A DNA stretch of 64,000 nt from positions 248,001 to 312,000 of the forward strand of contig VTFK01000307.1 of the NCBI GenBank assembly GCA_009617715.1, given 5' to 3'. A program made the translations under genes and the position numbers. Under the pieces are notes generated by a model. It made no database searches. It was given only the letters and a program-made list of their open reading frames with translations, and was not told the origin of the DNA. Positions 35,346 to 47,240 of this stretch are shown here, in pieces (the stretch's first letter is position 1; each line of letters opens with the position of its first letter). The DNA comes from Plectrocnemia conspersa. Lineage: Eukaryota > Arthropoda > Insecta > Trichoptera > Polycentropodidae.

Positions 35346-36115
35346 CAGGGCTTCTTAAACTTTTTTCATTCACGACCTTATTTATTATTGTGAGTTTCTT
35401 CGCGACCTTAGATAAATATAAAATAAAGATATATAAATATTTTGTGCTGATTTATTGATTAGATAACAATGTTCATACATATAAATTTTAGAATTTGCTT
35501 AGAAACATACACAAATATAAAATTAAAAATTGCACAAAAAGTTGTAAAGCTGTATTTATTATAGTTACAAAAATTATATGTCTTATTTCTCATCAAAACT
35601 GTATTTTTTGCAATAACATAAATAAAAGAGAATAATAAGCAAAATAGTATATATTCGAGCCCGGGCATTTTGGTCGTCTTAGTCGGTTCGAATATATTCG
35701 AGCGCAGTCGTTAAGGGGTTAAGTACACAAAAATTAAAGGAAAAAATCATTTTTTAATGAGACAGATGTGCTTGCTTTTTACTGCATAACAAATTAAATC
35801 TTGGTGCATTATTTGACACTGCTGGACGTAAAATTTCTTCAACATTTTTTAGCGATGAACAATATTGGGATTTAATATGTGTTAAAGCTGAAAAAGTTTT
35901 TTCACATAAATATGTGCCGTTGAATGGCAGAAGAACAATTAATGTCATATCAGAGATAGTGGGAAATTCAGTTCTAGTTCCGATCCAGAATTCAGTCAAG
36001 AGCTTTTTAAGAAAATCTAGTTTAAAGTTTGACAGGTGATCAATCAAAAATGGTTTTTGAATACAAGATAACTTTTTGAAATCAATATTTGATATAAAAT
36101 ATTTACGAAGCTATT
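35346..36115 (-). mobile_element. hAT transposon fragment (3' end with transposase C-terminus)
   Basis: The plus-strand left boundary begins CAGGGCTTCTTAAACTTTTT followed by CATTCACGACC. This is a typical hAT terminus of the CAGTGGTTCTTAAACTTTTT-CTCACGACC type, preceded by CTTTAAAT as a possible 8-bp target site. The element reads leftward into it. The opposite terminus was not found, so the rest of the element is missing or has decayed beyond recognition. Confidence 0.7.
35754..36103 (-). pseudogene. hAT transposase C-terminal fragment (dimerisation domain)
   Basis: The minus frame ends QAHLSH and stop at 35754. It contains LLTEFWIGTRTEFPTISDM, then LLPFNGTYLCEKTFSALTHI and an RPAVSNNAPRFNLL segment. 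This is the hATC dimerisation region of ZBED5/FAM200/SCAND3-like transposases, where relatives have LLPFATTYLCE-GFSAL--IK-K-R and end in KQAH-SH. The open frame extends upstream of the first Met (36047) to about 36103 (KKLSCIQKPFLI), showing the true protein began much further upstream. The N-terminal BED finger and the RNase H-like catalytic domain are absent. About 110 of some 600 residues remain. Confidence 0.85.
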
Positions 36116-39100
36116 TTTCTTGAAAGTTGAGTGCTACAATTATTTATAATAATTGTAAATAGTTATACTGTGCTTTAAAATATATGAAAGTATAAATACA
36201 TACATGTTTTCCATTTTCCCCATTCCTGAGCATCATCCACCGACCGCCTCGGTCCCGCGAGAAGAGCAACTGACGTGACTCAATGCTACAATGTAGTTGC
36301 GGCGTTGTAAGTGGTCTGTTAAATTTTGAATAAGATTTTCCTTCAATAGTGCTTGTGGCAATTAATTTTATTTTAGTTATTCTAGATACATGCTCTGGCT
36401 AGCTGGATCTGTGATTAAGAAAATTTCGATGACGGTTATACATATTATTTTACTCAATTCCAAAGTAAATTGTAGTTTTAAGCTGCTTAACTTTCTTTAA
36501 CTTTTAAATAGTATGTTATCTTGACTTAGTAATTCACTTCCGATAGGAACTATCAATTGGGATTTGAATTTTACACCACTTCGCTTCTGACTTAGAACAA
36601 ACGATAGTTAAGCCTTAATCGCACTAAGCGGAGCTATGGCGAGTATCGACCGAGACAAGTTTACGTCAAATGTGGTTCACTTTAAATGTCATCGGAATCT
36701 AAAAGTTTAAATAGATCTTTAATATGATTAGAAGACTGCGTGATACATGTCAATATTCAAAATTATTACTAAATTAAAAGATTGTTAAAAATTATTTACA
36801 CCGTATTCTTATACATATAGTTGTTCTTGTGCTTATATATTATTTTACTTATACATTATACGCCGCTATCTAGTTATTAAATAAACCTATAAATTAAAAA
36901 AAGCGAAACACTGAACGTCACAAAGAGATAGAAGGGCACTTGATTTGAAGACCCTTAATCCTAATTTCGTATTATTTTTCGGAAACGGGGTCGTAAACAT
37001 ATCAGACGTTTGATTTTTGTCCTACGCACAAATCAATATATTGATTAGAATTATATGGTGATACGAGTGGGACACATTCGATTATTCTAAATATAAATAC
37101 TACATATGTATGTATTTTCGAGCTCAATGGTGTGTGTCACGTTTCAATTTAATCCAATTTGCCATTTTTTCTTTCATATCTAGCAGTGAACAGTAACTAT
37201 AATGTTGGGATTTCATATGAAATTATTGATTAATAAATATAAATGTGTCATACATTAGAAGGGAAACTTACATAACCATACTGGGTTGCTAGTTTATTTA
37301 TTATTAGTTTTTTACCATTAAAAACGTTTATTTAAATTTTATATATAATTTTACAGACATACTAATTATATATAAAATACACGTTACTGGTTTTTAGCAA
37401 TTTTTATATTTACATCTGGGTTTAGTCACATTTTGAAAAAAAAATAAAAAAAACAATGATTGTTATAATTTAAGAAAAAAAATTAAAAATCTTGTACCAT
37501 TTAAGCGAATGAAAAAGAAAAAATAGGAAACAAAAATAAAACAAAAATATAAGATATATTATCAGTGAATTTCATTGAAAAACTGGAAATATTGACATGT
37601 TGTTTCTAGCCTCTAAAGCATGTATTTAACTTTAAGGTTGTTTTGTATCGTAGTCACCTCACCGATACACGAGATCAGTGAGTTAGGTTTATTTTGCGAG
37701 ATATTATTATAATATTTTCTGATATGAAAATGACAGTACTTTCTAATTGTTGGTATTTGAAGGCTTATATATAATTTTTAAGATTAGTATAAAAAGGTGT
37801 ATTATGTTATATATTATTTTTATAGCTTCGTTATAAATGACTTGTAATTCTTTTACTGGTGATTAATTGCTTATTAAATATGTTATATTAATATTGACCT
37901 TGTGAATTTTTTTATACTTATAGTATAAAGTCTTAAAAAAAACTCTTAAAAATAAATAGTACTATGAGGGGTGAGGACCGATCTCTGGACGTAAAAATCT
38001 AGCAGTTCTCTCATTGAGGTGAACTCGTAAGGCCTCAGTATCAATGTGCTGGAATTATTACTTGTACTTGGGCTAATACCCGTTCAAAATTCACCTTAAA
38101 TTATTTTGCAAATAATAATTATCATTTATCATCAAACTAAATATTGACACATTTTTTTATTTCAATGAAAAATATTATTTTTAAAATTAGTATCTTATTT
38201 GGGTTCATTGTTTAATGACAAAAATATAAGCTGATGCATGCAAAATAAGAAACAACAATTACAATATGATGCATATTTATTGATTCTTATAGGTAGTACT
38301 CAATCTGGACCTTAAATCGGTATTTATTCTAATGGAAATACGAATAGCGGATATCTAAATATCACATATGCATCTAGTGCCGGTCTTCTCGTATTTTGAA
38401 AGTTTTTTTACATTTCAGGTGGCTGTAGTGTGCATTTGCATATTTTGATTCTGGCATATGCTCTGCAGACACACATGCTTGGAATATGGATTAGCATTTG
38501 CTTTTTGATTATTTTCGAGAGAACGTTTTAGTGAATTTAAATACATATTTAACGGATACAAATTGAGTAGCAGAAAATGTATTTTTATAACTTTATATAT
38601 GTAATAAAACTTTATTGTGTTGTTTTATTATCATTATTTATTCAATTTCAATACTATTTGATTAAATAAAATTTGTAACAATATAAAAAAATCGAATATT
38701 TTTAGTACGTTCCTATCCGCGGGGCAGATATGAGATTAATTTAATTAAAAGTCAAAAATATTAAAGTGCGTTACTAAAACTCTTATCTGTGCGTTGTGCA
38801 AAAAAGTGTACCATAAATAAATATTGGCTTACGTGTCTCGTTTCCATACTTTTATGCGTCTCTCACCGCGCCTTTCTTCTGTTTTTAAGAGTCACAGATT
38901 TTATATATTTGGTTCAAGACTGTTCTGGAAAATGCTTGTGAGCTAATTGCATCGCTTCCTGGACACACACACGAAGTGTGTTTACGCCTTAAAATAAAAA
39001 CGGTTCAGATTTCCACTCTTATGGTTAGTAACCAAAAAGTTAAAGAAACAATTGTTTAGTAGTAGTAAAGAATAGTCTTTCAGCGGTAATTATGGACGAT

Positions 39101-39490
39101 TAACGTCTTGAGATGAATGTGTTATTAGATGATTCATGCAATATTTGCGATTAATAATTCAATTGCTTGGTCACGAGATCTATCTTCAATTGTAAATATA
39201 CAAGTGTGGCCTAACTTTCAAGACTTTTGATATCTTTTATTATTTGTTTGAAATGATCGTTAAAATGATAAACTGTGTCCAGATGATAAAACTCTCTTTT
39301 CGCAATAATAAATTTTCAAACAAGTAAATGCTTAAAAACAAAATACATTAAAAAAACCTTGCACAATTTAAACGACAAAAAAGTTTAGTATTTATAACTT
39401 GATTTAATAATTTAAATTTAGTCAGAATTGTTTTTAATATATTTTAATAAAGAAAGTGTGTGTGTGCTATTTTGCTAGTTTAAATCTATC
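36116..39490. other. A+T-rich non-coding stretch
   Basis: Over 3.3 kb with no supported gene. Mixed-composition patches occur at 36230-36300 (CCGACCGCCTCGGTCCCGCG) and 37965-38090, neither with a coding frame or fold. No repeat borders were recognised. Confidence 0.5.
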
Positions 39491-39499
39491 ACTACTTCT

Positions 39500-39830
39500 T
39501 TTAAAAGTGTTTATTCGATAAATTGCAAGGCTGGGACAACGAGTCTCAATGTCCCGCGAAACCCATTTTGCTTGGACTTCCAAGTCACAGAACTCGTATA
39601 TTAAACAACAGACTGGGGGGTGGTAATGGGTGTTGGTCCGGCGAATCCAATATCTGCAACCCGGACACCACCCCCTGACGATGTACGGTGTGAATGTTCC
39701 AAAACCGTTCAATAAAACCATGTTGCAGGACAAAATGAACCAACGTAACCAAACAAAGCTCCTGCAGAGTCGGCGGAATGCGTCCATGGCGAATTAGCAC
39801 GTGCCAAAATGTATATGACGCACGAAAGAA
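39500..39830. other. CG-rich island with coding potential on both strands
   Basis: About 330 bp of balanced composition. On the plus strand one frame is open from about 39504 to 39676 (CWSGESNICNPDTTP then stop), and another from about 39624 to 39789 (MYGVNVPKPFNK, ending ASMAN and stop). On the minus strand, overlapping frames of 106 and 71 codons (39787-39467, 39800-39585) are also open. I recognise no family in any of them. Options are a terminal exon of an unknown host gene, a decayed transposon, or a conserved non-coding element. A polypyrimidine-AG site (ATTTTTTTCCAG) at 40145 lies about 350 bp downstream. Confidence 0.3.
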
Positions 39831-40276
39831 GAATATTTCTGAGGACGTGACAAATTTGCGAGCGAATGTAAAAGAAAAAGGAAACGGTGTAACTTCAGCT
39901 TAATTGACGTCATAGTTATTTTTTGGGGGGAAATGGTGAGCTTTTGTAGGGTTGTGAAATATGCATTGTTCTTAACACACTTCTAAATTATTTCGCACGT
40001 GACATTTTTGCGTTAATATATAAAGTTTATAGAGATGTTTTTTACAAATGCCTATTTTATTTTACATTCTGAACATATGATATATAATTTAGGTATAATT
40101 TAGAAATCCTAATTTATACAGTGTCTAATATTTATTTTTTTCCAGTTCCTGGCCAAAGCCATTTACCTGGGTATCTATTAATTGGTTCTCACTTTTATTT
40201 ATTTTATTTTAGGGCAAAAAAAAAAAAAGTAAAAAAAAAAAAAAAAAACTTTGTTTCTTATTACGTTAGCTAGCAC
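39831..40276. other. A+T-rich stretch with a plus-strand poly-A run
   Basis: It contains a textbook-looking splice acceptor (TTTATTTTTTTCCAG ending 40145) followed by a short open stretch FLAKAIYLGIY and stop (40146-40181), and then an interrupted poly-A (about 40216-40250). No gene can be built from these. The poly-A run is on the opposite strand from the adjacent LINE. Confidence 0.35.
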
Positions 40277-40292
40277 TTTTTTTTACAAATAT

Positions 40293-42361
40293 TCATGTTA
40301 CCCTATTAAGGTTTTTAACTAATGGGTTAGAATGATTTTTATTTCTGTCATGGTAATTTACTTTAAGTTTATCGAAATAATCGCGTAAAATGTCTATTTT
40401 TAAATCTTTATGTATATTTGAGTTTCGGACAAACCATTGGGCATTTGTCGCCATTCTTAGCGCAATATTTTGTTGCGTTTGTAGTGATTTCGAATAATTA
40501 CGACTAAGTATACCTCCCCAGACGGGGGAGGCATATGAAATAACTGGTCGGATGATCGATTTGTACAGGAGCAGTTTGTTTTTTACATTTAGTTTGCTCT
40601 TTCTGTTTAATAATGGATATAGACGAGCACGAGTTGTTTTGACTCTTGAAGTTATGTTATTTATATGGGATTTCCATGTTAATTTGGAGTCCAGAGTTAA
40701 TCTTAAGTATTTGGCTGAATTTTGCCATTCGAGGCTTTTATCGTACATTTTTAATTTAGAGATTATTATTAGCATAAGCGTGTTTTCTCCTGCGATTAAA
40801 CATTACAGCGACGCTTTTGTTGGGATTTGCTGTTATTAGCCACTTATCGAACCACTTTTGAATAGTGTTGAGTTTGTTTTGAAGATGAATTATTGCACGA
40901 TGGAGGTTTTTATAAGAGCATAAAATGGCGGTATCATCCGCGAATAGGGCAGTAATTACTTTTTTATATGGCTTGGAGGGAAAGTCGCTAGTAGTCCAGG
41001 GGCTTTGCGGTTGGCTAGTGATCGAAGAATATTTTCTAGTTCAATTGACGTTACTGGTTCTATTTGGTTGTGTTTTTTTCCTAGAGTAGTTCTAATTTCT
41101 TTTTCTATTTTGTTTTTAAAGTCTACATTTATTAAAGATAAGTTAATTGTACATTGATCTTGGAGGCTATCGGCAATAGCTTCTGCTTTATTTTCTAAAG
41201 AATAAACTAGCACTTGTGAAGGAGTCATAATTTTTTTATATCTACTGGTTCTCTGCGTAAAATTTTTGACATATTACAAAGGGAATTGTCTTCAGGGTTT
41301 AGGTCGGTAAGTTTATTCTCCCATAGTTCATTATTGTATTCTGAAATTGCAGTTTTTATTTCGGACTGTAAGCGGTTTAATTTTGATTTATCTGACTTAT
41401 TCTTAGATTGTTGCCATTTCCTACGAATTTGATTTTTAATTTTAATAAGTTCGCGAATATTATTTGGTAAAGAAATATCTTTGTTTGTCTTTCTTTCGAG
41501 AGTAACTCGTTCTATCGATTTGTTTATTGAGCAAGTGAGAGTATTAATTTCTTCTTCTATTTCTACCGTGTTGCTAAGCTCTTTTTGTTCAGGAAGGGTT
41601 TGCTCTAAGTAATAAGGGAAGAAATCCCACTGTACTTTCTTTATGTTTCTTCTAATGTTAATATCAAAATTTATTGGAAGGCAAAAAATGACTGGGTTAT
41701 GATCAGACGCAAGACTATTGTGGACCTCTATATTGCATGTGGGTAAGTTGTTTGTTATGGCAATATCTAAAATATCTGAAACACCCCGTGTTGAATAGTG
41801 GGTTGGATCTGTTGGGATTTCTAAGTTTATGGTATTATTATCTTTGGCAAATTTATTTAGCGTTCTACCATTTTTATTTTTATTAGTCGCCCTGCAATTC
41901 CATTCTCCATGTTTGGAGTTAAAGTCCCCTGCAGCAAAAATAGGTTGCGAATAGTTAAATAAATGTTGTAAATCTTCAATGGGATACGCCAGTTTCGGTG
42001 GGGTATATACAGAATGAATAATTATGGGCGATCGAGCATCAGCTTTAACTTCTAAAGTTGTAACTTCAAGCTTATTAAATGTTTTTGTAAGTGCATCATT
42101 ATGCTTTATCTCGTTTTTAATGTAAATTGCAGTTCCTCCCCCGGCACCGATTTGCCTGTCCGAGCGATAGGTTTTGTAATTAGCAAAGTTAATTTTTATC
42201 GATTCTTTTAGGTGTGTTTCGGAAATAAGAGCTATATTTATGTTTTGATCTATGAGGAATTAATTAAGTTCGAATTTTTTATCGCGAAGGCCATTAGCAT
42301 TTCACGCTAATATCTTTAAAACTTTGCGGTGGTGGGTTTTCCCTTTTTTTTCGCACATCAT
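40293..42361 (-). pseudogene. LINE ORF2, APE endonuclease plus deleted reverse transcriptase
   Basis: The endonuclease (42325 to about 41640) keeps all landmark residues: NANGLRD, ISETHL (about 42218), a YTPP segment, GDFNSKHGEWN (about 41925), SDILDIAI and SLASDHNPV (about 41703). Two stops interrupt it: TGA at 42302-42304, where relatives have Trp, and TAA at 42260-42262. The frame is then open to 41225. A shift at an A7 run (T-run 41231-41237) leads into the RT N-terminus (EAIADSLQDQCT, EPVTSIELENILRSL, NRKAPG). The palm up to the catalytic box is deleted; FADDTAIL survives at 40944-40921, followed after another shift by AKYLRLTLDSKLTWKSHI, LLLYKSIIRPVISYASPVWG and ATNAQWFVRNSNIHKDL. It ends at 40293. 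The element cannot encode active RT. Confidence 0.88.
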
Positions 42362-43769
42362 AATGTTGGCAATAGGTGGGAACTGATAAATTTCATTTTT
42401 TCACTTAATTCCATAAACATCTTGATTATGACGTCGCGATTGGAGGGGTTATCTGTTGTCACATTATTTATAGGAGTCTCTTCCGGGTTTCTTTTAAGTT
42501 TATCGGAGAATGAGCAGCCGTTTATTTTATTATTAATATGGTTATGGGTTTTTTTATTATTTCGCGGTTTCTTGTAATCTATATTTTTTTTATTGTTTGG
42601 GTTTTTAGCACATCCCCCGTAATTCGCAGGATGAGAACCGGCGCAGTTACTGCATAAGGGCTTATCAATTTTTTCCTCGTGGGAGCAATCTCTGGTGAGA
42701 TGGGGACCGGCACATTTTACGCATGCAGGAGTAGCTCTGCAATTAATCGCAGAGTGGCCGAACAATTGGCAACGGTGGCACTGGAGAATGCCTTTTGGTC
42801 TATTCTGCTGCTCCACCGTAATACGCTGGTGCAGGAGATATCCCAAATTGTATATTGATTTATTGTGCTCGCTTTTTTTTTTAGCGAGACTGCAAATAAT
42901 AGCATAGGTTTGCTTGACTTTTTATTTTTTAATTGGTTGATGGATTCAACCTCGAACTTAAGCGACAGGAGCTCCTCTTTAATTTCGTCGCAGGTAAAGT
43001 CAGCGTTCAGCCTTCGGATGACTACCCGAAGAGGTTTGTCTTCGGTTAGTGTATAGGTATGAAAGGAGAATTTCCTTTCATCTAGCAATTTAGTGATTTT
43101 GCGGAAGTCATCGGTTGACGCCGCAATAATTTTTGCGCAGTCGGTGCGCTGAATAGAGGAAAACGACAATCCATTGTTGATAATGGTTTGTCTCGCCGCT
43201 TTGTAATCTGATGGATTATTAAGTATAATTGGCGGGATATTCGCCTTTTTTATTTCCGTTTCTACTATTGGCGGTATGCTAGGCCGTAGCCTCTTCTTAG
43301 CAGGGGACGATTCCCTATTATTCGAGGGATAACGAGTAGTCGAGGGCGCGGTCAGTTTATCAGCGAGAAATGTCGCGGGTGCAGAGGCAGTGTTCAATGT
43401 CACTATTCCGGTCGAAACGTTACTCGCGGGTATCGCGGGTGCAGATGCGGTAACAACGATTGGTACCGCGGATACGTTTTGTTTATTATTTTTTTTTATT
43501 TGAGTAGAATGTGCGCCTTTTAGAGGCGCAGAAATAACTGCCTCCGTTGCGGACGCGGAAGAAACGGAAGCCGTTTTTTTATTTGGTTTTTTGCCCTTCA
43601 GGAGCTCGGCAATTTGCACCTCAAGGTAGATGCGGAGTCGACGTTCCTCAAGGAGTTCCTGGCGAAGGATCTCCATTTCCTCCCTGAGGTTCGTCAAGTC
43701 TGAGGCATGCTCACTTACTTGAGTGAAGTCCATGCTTAGGGAGTCCACGTCAAAGATTGGCTCCGCCAT
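42358..43769 (-). pseudogene. LINE ORF1, gag-like nucleic-acid-binding protein (frameshifted)
   Basis: In relatives this protein packages LINE RNA into RNPs. I choose the start MAEPIFDVDS at 43769; the frame is open further upstream (43886), but that part reads like 5' UTR. Visible parts: a coiled-coil segment (residues about 24-57, LREEMEILRQELLEERRLR), an Ala/Ser/Thr-rich linker, a Pre-C2HC region (LRVVIRRLNADFTCDEIKEE), then three zinc knuckles, CHRCQLFGHSAINC, CVKCAGPHLTRDC and CSNCAGSHPANYGGC, and a polar Asn/Lys-rich tail. The frame changes in an A10 run (T-run 42873-42882), after which YNLGYLLHQRITVE continues the domain. The stop TGA overlaps the ORF2 start as ATGATG (42361-42356). 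Confidence 0.88.
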
Positions 43770-43880
43770 GACAGAGCCGGTCTGTAAGACCGATGAGTCA
43801 GCGGGGGAAAACCGTCGTTGGAGTGGTGTGCTCAGAGCGTGTATCTCGTCCGGTAGCCGAAACAAGAATGATCCTAATTT

Positions 43881-46796
43881 ATGCATATACGTATTGCTTA
43901 TATATATATTTATTATGTGTGTGTGTTTGAAATAGCGCTATAATAATATATATATATATATATATATATAAAATAAAGAGCATCAAGTGTTTTTGCGGGA
44001 ATTCTATCGTATTGTTATTACACGTTGTTGAGATTATTTGGCGATACAATACAAATTTTCTATTACATACGCTAATGCGTATTATGCTCAGAAGCTAATC
44101 TGGTGCTTTAGATTAAATAGTTTATGTACTAAACATTCAACGTCGTGCTTATCGATTTGTTGTCGAGTAACAATAGCCTATTTATATTATAATACCAAAA
44201 ATAAAAAAAATGCGCTCTTGATTTGATGTTTTTACACTGTGTTTAAAATGGTCGCGTTAATTTCTAATCGGTCTAAGAGCAAAGTATGTAAATTTAAACT
44301 CTATAATACTAGTTTATGAGACTACTTTGAAACAATACTATGGTTGTGTGGAAATGATTGGATTTGCAATTGCATATCTTAATTTTATTTTGTATTTTAT
44401 TATTAACTCAGCCTGATGTAAGATATATACTTTCTGGTCAGTCAGTATATATTGTAAGGAAACAATGAAGGGTAAAAGTGAATCCAGTTGGAAATCAGCC
44501 TCCTTTTGTGGGTGGAAGAGGGTCGGTCGGTGGGAAAACCTCCTGACTCCGTGATTTATGTCTCTCACGTTCGGCTAATGAATAAGGGTAATTACTTTTT
44601 TGCAACACTGTAATAAAGAAGACGGACGATAATCTGTCCGGAATAATGGAATCTTCTATCATCAAATACAGAGTCGAGTCGCAACTTTTGGTTCGACGTT
44701 AACGATTGTGGGGGAAAGAAAACTTAATTTAATCCGCAACAAACAGCAATATATATTTTTTGCGTACATACGCAATTATCGTATAACCCTCACGCTACAT
44801 AAATAGATACGTACTTGTTAATCTAAAGACATAGAATTAAGATCCTTTCCTTGATTTGATGTTCTTGAACTTTTATATTTAAAAGTAAAGCGATACAAAT
44901 ATTTCGCATATTTTCTCCCCTAATTTCGCATACATATTTACTGTTCGAAATCCTTAGCGTACGTTAGAATTTATTGACATTAACATATTATACACATAAT
45001 TTATAAATAAAACAGGCAATATTGTATATTACTATATTTATTTATGCTGACAAGCCAACAAAGGGAATAACGAAATAACAATTTAAGATTATAAAAAGTA
45101 AAATTATATAAGCAAAATTAAAAGGTTTTTACTGGGATTAAATATTTTTGATAATTAAATAAACAATATATTGCTTTACGATATTTTTAATTAAAATTGC
45201 CTTTACTAATAATGCAAAATAAGTTACAAACACTTGAAAAATAATAAAAAAGAGCCATTTAATGCTCAAGTTTTAAGCAATTAATTTGCATTTTGTAAAA
45301 TTTTGTTGAAGTTGGGTGACATTTTTTGGTATTCATCGCAAATAAGCAGTAAAACTTTGTTTTTATTGCTACTTGAAACGGAAAAAATACAGTTTAAAGC
45401 ATTGGCAATACAACTTAAAATATATTGATATTCACAAGAGACGGTGGAGGTATTGATAATTCAAAATTTCAACGTTTAGAAAAGTACTTTTAAATTATAT
45501 AATTTGTATTGTTTTCAACCTATAGTTTAAGTATTTCCGATCATATTAGTTAAGCTGACGAATATTATAAAATTAAATTAAAATGAAGGTATTTGGGGTG
45601 GATCGTAATGTAGTCGTAACATAAAGTAACATATCAGGCTGCTCGGTCGAGGGTTGAATGAAAATATAATGGTGGCCTAATAGGATAATCATATATAATA
45701 AACCTCTTGTGACGGAACGAAAAGTTCCCGAGTTGCGTTTCATTCTGGATCACTGAATCTCTAGATGTCGCATTTCTGCCGTTATAATAATATCTTTAAG
45801 TAATAATAGTGTAGGGTAATAAAAATTGTCATAACTATCATATCAAATACAATTCAATACAGTAAAATTAAAACATACTTAACATATGAAATGGTCTAGT
45901 GAGATAATTATATATTATCTGCCTGTCGCTATGAGACAGAGGTATTGGAATTGCACCCCCATCTGGGCTACCCTAAGATTTTGTTCCCGTTTTTAGTGAA
46001 AAAAATTCCTGCGAGGTGCCGATTTCGCATCATATTTTTATGAGCTTGTTAGGTACAATAAAAGAAAAATTACCTGTAATAATGTAACAGCGCCATTAAT
46101 GTCCCCTAGTGCCCCCCGCTATAACGTCGTTAGGGTGAAATAAAGTAAGCGGAAATTAGACGATTCCTTACTACTGAATGATTTTTTTGCTTATTCTGTG
46201 TTCGCCCTATAAAAAATATAAATATTATGTCGGTACAATTTATTTTTAATATGATTATTTATATATCTTTTACTTATTTTTTGCAAATTTTTACAATAAA
46301 AAAATTTAAGAAATTATTCTTCCAAAAATAAATTAAAGCAATGTAGTAATTCGATCAAATTTTGATCAATTGATCAGGTTATCGCTTTGACGAAAAAAAA
46401 ACACGCAAAGTTGCATTATATACTTTGATTCATGTCAGATATAGGCAACATAGCTAGGTTAATCTTTCTTTCGCGTGATAATTATATTTTCAATAAGTGG
46501 AATGGACATCAATGATTCCACATTCTGCATCAAACAGTTTTATTTTATTTAATTGGTAGTCTGCATCCCCCTAAAATAATAAATTTATTTTTGTATGTTA
46601 TTTTTTTTATTATTTTCATTTTATAAAGCAATTTTCAAAAAAATCTAGCATATTTAAAAAAACTGATACTCTAAATATTTTCAATGAGATTGCATTTTTC
46701 ATTTAAATGGTACTAGTATGTTTGTAGAAAAACACGTATTGTACAATGTAACATACTTTTAAACGGTGTGAATTTACAGACGTGTCTTCAATGTCA
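43881..46796. other. Mostly A+T-rich stretch with a short (TA)n
   Basis: A (TA)n lies at 43946-43971, next to the LINE 5' end. Balanced patches occur at 44455-44580 and 45930-46160 without recognised coding or RNA features. The frame 44338-44568 (minus) shows no domain. No gene is supported. Confidence 0.5.
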
Positions 46797-46840
46797 TATA
46801 ATTTATACGAAAACATCGTGATGTTTTCGTATAAATTATA
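46797..46840. repeat. Perfect 21-bp inverted repeat with a 2-nt centre
   Basis: TATAATTTATACGAAAACAT and C pair perfectly with GATGTTTTCGTATAAATTAT and A across a GT centre. The arms are unusually perfect for unique DNA, indicating a recent duplication-inversion event or a cruciform-forming element. The loop is too small for a microRNA precursor. Confidence 0.92.
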
Positions 46841-47079
46841 AATGTTGTATAAGTTTAACGACGTGAATGACTTCATCATCAACGATTTGCTTTCCCATAT
46901 AACATATCTCAATGTACGTAGCATTAAAAATAAAATAGTCCATGTACAAAATGTAAGATCGGAATAACATTGTCCAAAAGGCAGCAGATTCAACTTTGTA
47001 TTTATAAAAATGCGCTAATATTAAAAAACAGCCCTATCTATAAAGTAGCATTGATTAAATATAAATTATAATACAATTA

Positions 47080-47240
47080 CAATTCATATTTAATGATATA
47101 TGTAGATGTCACCGATTTCCATACTTTCATTATGGTGGTTAATACTAACTTATAGGTATTCATTATGTCTGATTTACACAGTTTATACAGATCTACTCTG
47201 TTGTACCGCATTGGGCCTGTCAGGTTAAATACGAAGTATT
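47080..47240 (+). mobile_element. 5'-truncated SINE copy
   Basis: This matches the body and 3' end of the SINE at 29960-30120 in the opposite orientation. Shared words are TAGATGTCACCGA, GGTGGTTAATA, TTATAG(G/A)TATTCATT, TCTGAT, then GTTGTA, CATTGGG and GCCTGT(T/C)AGGTTA. No tRNA head is visible upstream, so it is 5'-truncated, as is usual for retroposed copies. Confidence 0.65.

Larger units (their letters stand above)
40277..43880 (-). mobile_element. Jockey-clade LINE retrotransposon, near full length but broken
   Basis: On the minus strand it carries, in order, a gag-like ORF1, an overlapping ORF2 with an APE-type endonuclease, and a partial reverse transcriptase. It ends with a short 3' UTR and an A8 tail (T-run at 40277-40284). 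There are no LTRs. Defects are an ORF1 frameshift in an A10 run, two endonuclease stops, a frameshift in an A7 run before the RT, deletion of the RT palm from RKAPG almost to FADD (several hundred bases short of intact relatives), and a further RT frameshift near 40783. The 5' boundary is approximate and no target duplication was seen. The clade is assigned from the Pre-C2HC plus CCHC gag and from RT motifs. Confidence 0.85.

Noticed and set aside
39500..39680. Glypican-like Cys-Trp segment (CWSGES)
   Set aside because: Only a three-residue resemblance, and the following residues do not fit the family.
40214..40250. Poly-A tail of the 40-kb LINE
   Set aside because: It is on the opposite strand. 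The LINE's own tail is the short T-run at 40277-40284 on the plus strand.
46797..46840. Possible microRNA precursor at the perfect palindrome
   Set aside because: Loop of 2 nt and no bulges; unlike a Drosha substrate.
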